DNA of 64,000 nucleotides from Budorcas taxicolor (Eukaryota; Chordata; Mammalia; Artiodactyla; Bovidae), in NCBI RefSeq assembly GCF_023091745.1, contig NW_026291481.1:3472001-3536000 (forward strand), in the 5' to 3' direction. The notes below the pieces were generated by a model, which saw nothing but the letters and a program-made list of their open reading frames with translations, had not been told where the DNA came from and did not search any database. The position numbers were made by a program, and so were the translations under genes. Every line of letters starts with the position of its first letter. Positions within the stretch are counted from its first letter, which is position 1. Positions 25,926-34,440 of the stretch are shown here, piece after piece.

Positions 25926-25958
25926 ACGAAGCAGGGAAAGGATCCCTCATCTCGAGCT

Positions 25959-25975
25959 ACGAGGCGGAAACGGGG
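25959..25975 (+). promoter_or_regulatory. Half CENP-B box-like motif, one per monomer
   Basis: The 17-mer acgaggcggaaacgggg aligns with the mammalian CENP-B box. Its 3' nine bases of interest (ggaaacggg) match the GGAARCGGG half perfectly, including A10 and C13-G16 of the essential core. The 5' half (TTCG) is not preserved: only G5 of the four matches. By known binding rules this is unlikely to bind CENP-B with full strength. It may be a decayed or precursor box, or chance. The motif is intact in nearly every monomer; it is changed at 16170 (gaggcagaaacgcgg) and 20250 (gagggggaaacgggg). Confidence 0.35.
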
Positions 25976-26378
25976 CTCCTCTGGATGTGGGCGGGACCCT
26001 CGTGATTCCTCTCGAGTGGAGACGGGTATGTCGGGGAACTTCTTGATTTGCACCAAGGGTGTGAAGGACCCTTTCGAAGTTCCAGAGGTGAGGTGTGATC
26101 AGCCTCGAGACGCCTCAGCGGAAATGGGCCTCATCTCGCCTGGAGGGGAGAACCTCCTGGATTTTCTCGAGTTGCGGCAGGTCTTCTCGAGTTACGACGG
26201 GGACCTCAGGGACCCGCTCTGGTGGCCTCAGGAAAGGCCAGTCCCCATGCGAGTTGCTAGGGGACCTCTCGGGATTCCTCTCCCGTCCATGCCGGGGCCT
26301 CAGTCCTTGTGTGGAGTCGGGGCCGGAACCTGAGGATTCCTCTCCAGTGTTGCCATGGATCTTGGGGTGCTTCTGAGT

Positions 26379-26391
26379 CTCCCCAGGGGAG
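26379..26391. other. Inverted repeat (6-bp stem, single-base centre)
   Basis: The sequence ctcccc-a-ggggag is a perfect 13-bp odd palindrome in the consensus. It is broken in some monomers (for example 'ctcccctgggga' still pairs, 'ccccaaggga' at 13338 does not). Confidence 0.5.
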
Positions 26392-26418
26392 TCAGGCCTC
26401 GTCTCGAGTGGGGGCATG

Positions 26419-26553
26419 CACGTGCGCTTTCCTCCCGAGCTGCAGCAGTAGTGTCACGCTTCCTGTCACGTGGATCAAGGGATCTGTGGCTTTCCCTCGA
26501 GGCTGTCCCTCGAGGCTTTCCCACGAGGCTTTCCCACAGGGCTGTGCCACGTG
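26419..26553. promoter_or_regulatory. Three CACGTG E-box palindromes per monomer
   Basis: CACGTG lies at 26419-26424, 26467-26472 and 26548-26553, a dense cluster within 135 bp and present in most monomers. The third becomes CAGGTG in several monomers of the five-monomer HOR (for example 10254, 11873, 13505, 14322). CACGTG is the known core for USF, MYC/MAX and TFE-type factors. Whether any bind this satellite cannot be told from sequence. Confidence 0.5.
26489..26553 (+). repeat. Internal 13-bp minisatellite within each monomer (five units)
   Basis: Five tandem units of 13 bp run without a gap: gctttccctcgag, gctgtccctcgag, gctttcccacgag, gctttcccacagg, gctgtgccacgtg. The block exists in every monomer (in the first copy, 415-479). 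It is the main site of length change in the array: six units at 5309-5386 and four units at 11011-11062 and 15078-15129. That behaviour fits slippage or unequal pairing of the short units. Confidence 0.9.
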
Positions 26554-29500
26554 CCACCTTGGTGTGAGTCGATCCTCGGCGTGAAAGACGAGCCGGTGAA
26601 GGGAAAAGAGGTTCCTCTGGAATGGACTGAGACATCTGGGGGACTCTTGGAATGGTGGCACGACCCTGGAGTTCCTCTCGCCGTTCCTGTTGAGAGGGCC
26701 TCCTCTTGAGATGCGACGGGAACGCCGGGAACTCTTTCCCGACGAAGCAGGGAAAGGATCCCTCATCTCGAGCTACGAGGCGGAAACGGGGCTCCTCTGG
26801 ATGTGGGCGGGACCCTCGTGATTCCTCTCGAGTGGAGACGGGTATGTCGGGGAACTTCTTGATTTGCACCAAGGGTGTGAAGGACCCTTTCGAAGTTCCA
26901 GAGGTGAGGTGTGATCAGCCTCGAGACGCCTCAGCGGAAATGGGCCTCATCTCGCCTGGAGGGGAGAACCTCCTGGATTTTCTCGAGTTGCGGCAGGTCT
27001 TCTCGAGTTACGACGGGGACCTCAGGGACCCGCTCTGGTGGCCTCAGGAAAGGCCAGTCCCCATGCGAGTTGCTAGGGGACCTCTCGGGATTCCTCTGCC
27101 GTCCATGCCGGGGCCTCAGTCCTTGTGTGGAGTCGGGGCCGGAACCTGAGGATTCCTCTCCAGTGTTGCCATGGATCTTGGGGTGCTTCTGAGTCTCCCC
27201 AGGGGAGTCAGGCCTCGTCTCGAGTGGGGGCATGCACGTGCGCTTTCCTCCCGAGCTGCAGCAGTAGTGTCACGCTTCCTGTCACGTGGATCAAGGGATC
27301 TGTGGCTTTCCCTCGAGGCTGTCCCTCGAGGCTTTCCCACGAGGCTTTCCCACAGGGCTGTGCCACGTGCCACCTTGGTGTGAGTCGATCCTCGGCGTGA
27401 AAGACGAGCCGGTGAAGGGAAAAGAGGTTCCTCTGGAATGGACTGAGACATCTGGGGGACTCTTGGAATGGTGGCACGACCCTGGAGTTCCTCTCGCCGT
27501 TCCTGTTGAGAGGGCCTCCTCTTGAGATGCGACGGGAACGCCGGGAACTCTTTCCCGACGAAGCAGGGAAAGGATCCCTCATCTCGAGCTACGAGGCGGA
27601 AACGGGGCTCCTCTGGATGTGGGCGGGACCCTCGTGATTCCTCTCGAGTGGAGACGGGTATGTCGGGGAACTTCTTGATTTGCACCAAGGGTGTGAAGGA
27701 CCCTTTCGAAGTTCCAGAGGTGAGGTGTGATCAGCCTCGAGACGCCTCAGCGGAAATGGGCCTCATCTCGCCTGGAGGGGAGAACCTCCTGGATTTTCTC
27801 GAGTTGCGGCAGGTCTTCTCGAGTTACGACGGGGACCTCAGGGACCCGCTCTGGTGGCCTCAGGAAAGGCCAGTCCCCATGCGAGTTGCTAGGGGACCTC
27901 TCGGGATTCCTCTCCCGTCCATGCCGGGGCCTCAGTCCTTGTGTGGAGTCGGGGCCGGAACCTGAGGATTCCTCTCCAGTGTTGCCATGGATCTTGGGGT
28001 GCTTCTGAGTCTCCCCAGGGGAGTCAGGCCTCGTCTCGAGTGGGGGCATGCACGTGCGCTTTCCTCCCGAGCTGCAGCAGTAGTGTCACGCTTCCTGTCA
28101 CGTGGATCAAGGGATCTGTGGCTTTCCCTCGAGGCTGTCCCTCGAGGCTTTCCCACGAGGCTTTCCCACAGGGCTGTGCCACGTGCCACCTTGGTGTGAG
28201 TCGATCCTCGGCGTGAAAGACGAGCCGGTGAAGGGAAAAGAGGTTCCTCTGGAATGGACTGAGACATCTGGGGGACTCTTGGAATGGTGGCACGACCCTG
28301 GAGTTCCTCTCGCCGTTCCTGTTGAGAGGGCCTCCTCTTGAGATGCGACGGGAACGCCGGGAACTCTTTCCCGACGAAGCAGGGAAAGGATCCCTCATCT
28401 CGAGCTACGAGGCGGAAACGGGGCTCCTCTGGATGTGGGCGGGACCCTCGTGATTCCTCTCGAGTGGAGACGGCTAGGTCGGGGAACTTCTTGATTTGCA
28501 CCAAGGGTGTGAAGGACCCTTTCGAAGTTCCAGAGGTGAGGTGTGATCAGCCTCGAGACGCCTCAGCGGAAATGGGCCTCATCTCGCCTGGAGGGGAGAA
28601 CCTCCTGGATTTTCTCGAGTTGCGGCAGGTCTTCTCGAGTTACGACGGGGACCTCAGGGACCCGCTCTGGTGGCCTCAGGAAAGGCCAGTCCCCATGCGA
28701 GTTGCTAGGGGACCTCTCGGGATTCCTCTGCCGTCCATGCCGGGGCCTCAGTCCTTGTGTGGAGTCGGGGCCGGAACCTGAGGATTCCTCTCCAGTGTTG
28801 CCATGGATCTTGGGGTGCTTCTGAGTCTCCCCAGGGGAGTCAGGCCTCGTCTCGAGTGGGGGCATGCACGTGCGCTTTCCTCCCGAGCTGCAGCAGTAGT
28901 GTCACGCTTCCTGTCACGTGGATCAAGGGATCTGTGGCTTTCCCTCGAGGCTGTCCCTCGAGGCTTTCCCACGAGGCTTTCCCACAGGGCTGTGCCACGT
29001 GCCACCTTGGTGTGAGTCGATCCTCGGCGTGAAAGACGAGCCGGTGAAGGGAAAAGAGGTTCCTCTGGAATGGACTGAGACATCTGGGGGACTCTTGGAA
29101 TGGTGGCACGACCCTGGAGTTCCTCTCGCCGTTCCTGTTGAGAGGGCCTCCTCTTGAGATGCGACGGGAACGCCGGGAACTCTTTCCCGACGAAGCAGGG
29201 AAAGGATCCCTCATCTCGAGCTACGAGGCGGAAACGGGGCTCCTCTGGATGTGGGCGGGACCCTCGTGATTCCTCTCGAGTGGAGACGGGTATGTCGGGG
29301 AACTTCTTGATTTGCACCAAGGGTGTGAAGGACCCTTTCGAAGTTCCAGAGGTGAGGTGTGATCAGCCTCGAGACGCCTCAGCGGAAATGGGCCTCATCT
29401 CGCCTGGAGGGGAGAACCTCCTGGATTTTCTCGAGTTGCGGCAGGTCTTCTCGAGTTACGACGGGGACCTCAGGGACCCGCTCTGGTGGCCTCAGGAAAG

Positions 29501-29969
29501 GCCAGTCCCCATGCGAGTTGCTAGGGGACCTCTCGGGATTCCTCTCCCGTCCATGCCGGGGCCTCAGTCCTTGTGTGGAGTCGGGGCCGGAACCTGAGGA
29601 TTCCTCTCCAGTGTTGCCATGGATCTTGGGGTGCTTCTGAGTCTCCCCAGGGGAGTCAGGCCTCGTCTCGAGTGGGGGCATGCACGTGCGCTTTCCTCCC
29701 GAGCTGCAGCAGTAGTGTCACGCTTCCTGTCACGTGGATCAAGGGATCTGTGGCTTTCCCTCGAGGCTGTCCCTCGAGGCTTTCCCACGAGGCTTTCCCA
29801 CAGGGCTGTGCCACGTGCCACCTTGGTGTGAGTCGATCCTCGGCGTGAAAGACCAGCCGGTGAAGGGAAAAGAGGTTCCTCTGGAATGGACTGAGATATC
29901 TGGGGGACTCTTGGAATGGTGGCACGACCCTGGAGTTCCTCTCGCCGTTCCTGTTGAGAGGGCCTCCTC

Positions 29970-32900
29970 TTGAGATGCGACGGGAACGCCGGGAACTCTT
30001 TCCCGACGAAGCAGGGAAAGGATCCCTCATCTCGAGCTACGAGGCGGAAACGGGGCTCCTCTGGATGTGGGCGGGACCCTCGTGATTCCTCTCGAGTGGA
30101 GACGGCTAGGTCGGGGAACTTCTTGATTTGCACCAAGGGTGTGAAGGACCCTTTCGAAGTTCCAGAGGTGAGGTGTGATCAGCCTCGAGACGCCTCATTG
30201 GAAATGGGCCTCATCTCGCCTGGTGGGGAGAACCTCCTGGATTTTCTCGAGTTGCGGCAGGTCTTCTCGAGTTACAACGGGGACCTCAGGGACCCGCTCT
30301 GGTGGGCTCAGGAAAGGCCAGTCCCCATGCGAGTTGCTAGGGGACCTCTCGGGATTCCTCTGCCGTCCATGCCGGGGCCTCAGTCCTTGTGTGGAGTCGG
30401 GGCCGGAACCTGAGGATTCCTCTCCAGTGTTGCCATGGATCTTGGGTGCTTCTGAGTCTCCCCAGGGGAGTCAGGCCTCGTCTCGAGTGGGGGCATGCAC
30501 GTGCGCTTTCCTCCCGAGCTGCAGCAGTAGTGTCACGCTTCCTGTCACGTGGATCAAGGGATCTGTGGCTTTCCCTCGAGGCTGTCCCTCGAGGCTTTCC
30601 CACGAGGCTTTCCCACAGGGCTGTGCCACGTGCCACCTTGGTGTGAGTCGATCCTCGGCGTGAAAGACGAGCCGGTGAAGGGAAAAGAGTTTCCTCTGGA
30701 ATGGACTGAGACATCTGGGGGACTCTTGGAATGGTGGCACGACCCTGGAGTTCCTCTCGCCGTTCCTGTTGAGAGGGCCTCCTCTTGAGATGCGACGGGA
30801 AGGCCGGGAACTCTTTCCCGACGAAGAAGGGAAAGGATCCCTCATCTCGAGCTACGAGGCGGAAACGGGGCTCCTCTGGATGTGGGCGGGACCCTCGTGA
30901 TTCCTCTCGAGTGGAGACGGCTAGGTCGGGGAACTTCTTGATTTGCACCAAGGGTGTGAAGGACCCTTTCGAAGTTCCAGAGGTGAGGTGTGATCAGCCT
31001 CGAGACGCCTCAGCGGAAATGGGCCTCATCTCGCCTGGAGGGGAGAACCTCCTGGATTTTCTCGAGTTGCGGCAGGTCTTCTCGAGTTACGACGGGGACC
31101 TCAGGGACCCGCTCTGGTGGCCTCAGGAAAGGCCAGTCCCCATGCGAGTTGCTAGGGGACCTCTCGGGATTCCTCTGCCGTCCATGCCGGGGCCTCAGTC
31201 CTTGTGTGGAGTCGGGGCCGGAACCTGAGGATTCCTCTCCAGTGTTGCCATGGATCTTGGGGTGCTTCTGAGTCTCCCCAGGGGAGTCAGGCCTCGTCTC
31301 GAGTGGGGGCATGCACGTGCGCTTTCCTCCCGAGCTGCAGCAGTAGTGTCACGCTTCCTGTCACGTGGATCAAGGGATCTGTGGCTTTCCCTCGAGGCTG
31401 TCCCTCGAGGCTTTCCCACGAGGCTTTCCCACAGGGCTGTGCCACGTGCCACCTTGGTGTGAGTCGATCCTCGGCGTGAAAGACGAGCCGGTGAAGGGAA
31501 AAGAGGTTCCTCTGGAATGGACTGAGACATCTGGGGGACTCTTGGAATGGTGGCACGACCCTGGAGTTCCTCTCGCCGTTCCTGTTGAGAGGGCCTCCTC
31601 TTGAGATGCGACGGGAACGCCGGGAACTCTTTCCCGACGAAGCAGGGAAAGGATCCCTCATCTCGAGCTACGAGGCGGAAACGGGGCTCCTCTGGATGTG
31701 GGCGGGACCCTCGTGATTCCTCTCGAGTGGAGACGGCTAGGTCGGGGAACTTCTTGATTTGCACCAAGGGTGTGAAGGACCCTTTCGAAGTTCCAGAGGT
31801 GAGGTGTGATCAGCCTCGAGACGCCTCAGCGGAAATGGGCCTCATCTCGCCTGGAGGGGAGAACCTCCTGGATTTTCTCGAGTTGCGGCAGGTCTTCTCG
31901 AGTTACGACGGGGACCTCAGGGACCCGCTCTGGTGGCCTCAGGAAAGGCCAGTCCCCATGCGAGTTGCTAGGGGACCTCTCGGGATTCCTCTGCCGTCCA
32001 TGCCGGGGCCTCAGTCCTTGTGTGGAGTCGGGGCCGGAACCTGAGGATTCCTCTCCAGTGTTGCCATGGATCTTGGGGTGCTTCTGAGTCTCCCCAGGGG
32101 AGTCAGGCCTCGTCTCGAGTGGGGGCATGCACGTGCGCTTTCCTCCCGAGCTGCAGCAGTAGTGTCACGCTTCCTGTCACGTGGATCAAGGGATCTGTGG
32201 CTTTCCCTCGAGGCTGTCCCTCGAGGCTTTCCCACGAGGCTTTCCCACAGGGCTGTGCCACGTGCCACCTTGGTGTGAGTCGATCCTCGGCGTGAAAGAC
32301 GAGCCGGTGAAGGGAAAAGAGGTTCCTCTGGAATGGACTGAGACATCTGGGGGACTCTTGGAATGGTGGCACGACCCTGGAGTTCCTCTCGCCGTTCCTG
32401 TTGAGAGGGCCTCCTCTTGAGATGCGACGGGAACGCCGGGAACTCTTTCCCGACGAAGCAGGGAAAGGATCCCTCATCTCGAGCTACGAGGCGGAAACGG
32501 GGCTCCTCTGGATGTGGGCGGGACCCTCGTGATTCCTCTCGAGTGGAGACGGGTATGTCGGGGAACTTCTTGATTTGCACCAAGGGTGTGAAGGAGCCTT
32601 TCGAAGTTCCAGAGGTGAGGTGTGATCAGCCTCGAGACGCCTCAGCGGAAATGGGCCTCATCTCGCCTGGAGGGGAGAACCTCCTGGATTTTCTCGAGTT
32701 GCGGCAGGTCTTCTCGAGTTACAACGGGGACCTCAGGGACCCGCTCTGGTGGGCTCAGGAAAGGCCAGTCCCCATGCGAGTTGCTAGGGGACCTCTCGGG
32801 ATTCCTCTGCCGTCCATGCCGGGGCCTCAGTCCTTGTGTGGAGTCGGGGCCGGAACCTGAGGATTCCTCTCCAGTGTTGCCATGGATCTTGGGGTGCTTC

Positions 32901-34440
32901 TGAGTCTCCCCAGGGGAGTCAGGCCTCGTCTCGAGTGGGGGCATGCACGTGCGCTTTCCTCCCGAGCTGCAGCAGTAGTGTCACGCTTCCTGTCACGTGG
33001 ATCAAGGGATCTGTGGCTTTCCCTCGAGGCTGTCCCTCGAGGCTTTCCCACGAGGCTTTCCCACAGGGCTGTGCCACGTGCCACCTTGGTGTGAGTCGAT
33101 CCTCGGCGTGAAAGACCAGCCGGTGAAGGGAAAAGAGGTTCCTCTGGAATGGACTGAGATATCTGGGGGACTCTTGGAATGGTGGCACGACCCTGGAGTT
33201 CCTCTCGCCGTTCCTGTTGAGAGGGCCTCCTCTTGAGATGCGACGGGAACGCCGGGAACTCTTTCCCGACGAAGCAGGGAAAGGATCCCTCATCTCGAGC
33301 TACGAGGCGGAAACGGGGCTCCTCTGGATGTGGGCGGGACCCTCGTGATTCCTCTCGAGTGGAGACGGCTAGGTCGGGGAACTTCTTGATTTGCACCAAG
33401 GGTGTGAAGGACCCTTTCGAAGTTCCAGAGGTGAGGTGTGATCAGCCTCGAGACGCCTCATTGGAAATGGGCCTCATCTCGCCTGGAGAGGAGAACCTCC
33501 TGGATTTTCTCGAGTTGCGGCAGGTCTTCTCGAGTTACAACGGGGACCTCAGGGACCCGCTCTGGTGGGCTCAGGAAAGGCCAGTCCCCATGCGAGTTGC
33601 TAGGGGACCTCTCGGGATTCCTCTGCCGTCCATGCCGGGGCCTCAGTCCTTGTGTGGAGTCGGGGCCGGAACCTGAGGATTCCTCTCCAGTGTTGCCATG
33701 GATCTTGGGGTGCTTCTGAGTCTCCCCAGGGGAGTCAGGCCTCGTCTCGAGTGGGGGCATGCACGTGCGCTTTCCTCCCGAGCTGCAGCAGTAGTGTCAC
33801 GCTTCCTGTCACGTGGATCAAGGGATCTGTGGCTTTCCCTCGAGGCTGTCCCTCGAGGCTTTCCCACGAGGCTTTCCCACAGGGCTGTGCCACGTGCCAC
33901 CTTGGTGTGAGTCGATCCTCGGCGTGAAAGACGAGCCGGTGAAGGGAAAAGAGGTTCCTCTGGAATGGACTGAGACATCTGGGGGACTCTTGGAATGGTG
34001 GCACGACCCTGGAGTTCCTCTCGCCGTTCCTGTTGAGAGGGCCTCCTCTTGAGATGCGACGGGAACGCCGGGAACTCTTTCCCGACGAAGCAGGGAAAGG
34101 ATCCCTCATCTCGAGCTACGAGGCGGAAACGGGGCTCCTCTGGATGTGGGCGGGACCCTCGTGATTCCTCTCGAGTGGAGACGGCTAGGTCGGGGAACTT
34201 CTTGATTTGCACCAAGGGTGTGAAGGACCCTTTCGAAGTTCCAGAGGTGAGGTGTGATCAGCCTCGAGACGCCTCATTGGAAATGGGCCTCATCTCGCCT
34301 GGAGGGGAGAACCTCCTGGATTTTCTCGAGTTGCGGCAGGTCTTCTCGAGTTACAACGGGGACCTCAGGGACCCGCTCTGGTGGGCTCAGGAAAGGCCAG
34401 TCCCCATGCGAGTTGCTAGGGGACCTCTCGGGATTCCTCT
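29970..34440 (+). repeat. Start of the 'ggtgggctcag' subfamily domain
   Basis: A new set of linked variants appears: 'ctcattgg' in place of 'ctcagcgg', 'tacaacgg' for 'tacgacgg', 'ggtgggctcag' for 'ggtggcctcag', and in some monomers 'gaaggagcc', 'gaccagccgg' and 'gagatatctg'. Monomer 29970 also has 'ggtggggag' (30221) and a 1-bp loss at 30441-30450. Monomer 30785 begins 'gggaaggccgg' and has 'gaagaaggg'. The pair of monomers 29970-30785 closely resembles the pair at 35681-36496, seven monomers to the right. Monomers 32417/33233 and 34865/35681 repeat related pairs three monomers apart. Confidence 0.75.
30441..30450 (+). other. Marker 1-bp deletion 'cttgggtgc'
   Basis: One g is lost from 'cttggggtgc'. 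The identical loss is at 36152 and 39415, each time in a monomer that also carries 'ctcattgg' and is followed by a monomer with 'gaagaaggg'. It marks a three-member lineage of paralogous segments. The loss also fuses two spurious reading frames into a longer one, which has no biological weight. Confidence 0.85.

Larger units (their letters stand above)
25951..26514. repeat. Phased CTCGAG sites marking an ancestral 31-bp subrepeat
   Basis: CTCGAG occurs at 25951, 26011, 26104, 26166, 26186, 26403, 26496 and 26509 in this monomer. Successive gaps are 60, 93, 62, 20, 217, 93 and 13. Four of the seven are exact multiples of 31 (3x, 2x, 7x and 3x), and 60 is two short of one. Related blocks such as 'ttcctct' at 26275 and 26337 are also 62 apart. 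This matches the known origin of pecoran satellite I from a degenerate 31-bp repeat (about 26 units per 816 bp). Confidence 0.75.
25890..26705 (+). repeat. Representative consensus-like satellite monomer (816 bp)
   Basis: This monomer has no private change that I can see, and the one at 27522 appears identical to it except for array-wide variable sites. It carries single sites for BamHI (GGATCC), BclI (TGATCA), NcoI (CCATGG), SphI (GCATGC) and PstI (CTGCAG), so those enzymes would give an 816-bp ladder. It has eight CTCGAG sites and about 50 CpG by hand count. Variable positions, counted from its first base, that define the subfamilies are +137/+140 (g..t or c..g), +157 (a/t), +280 (g/c), +317 (a/t), +390 (t/a), +393 (c/g) and +550 (g/t). 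The length is divisible by three, so reading frames stay in register from copy to copy, but each frame is closed within the unit. Orientation and start point are conventions chosen here. Confidence 0.9.
24258..29969 (+). repeat. Highly homogenised dimer/tetramer domain
   Basis: At +393 the base alternates strictly, C in monomers 24258, 25890, 27522 and 29154 and G in 25074, 26706, 28338 and (next) 29970. The G positions are 25466, 27098, 28730 and 30362, exactly 1,632 bp apart. The +137/+140 haplotype adds a tetramer pattern: gggtatg, ggctagg, gggtatg, gggtatg, then gggtatg, ggctagg, gggtatg. I found very few other differences between these monomers (for example 'gacgtgccgg' at 24956), so this is the most recently homogenised part of the window. 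Confidence 0.8.

Noticed and set aside
25484..26056. 190-codon and 124-codon open frames on the - strand
   Set aside because: The 190-codon frame starts at TTG. The 124-codon one has an ATG but lies wholly within the satellite, shows no conserved coding signature and overlaps open frames in other phases. Low stop density is explained by high G+C.
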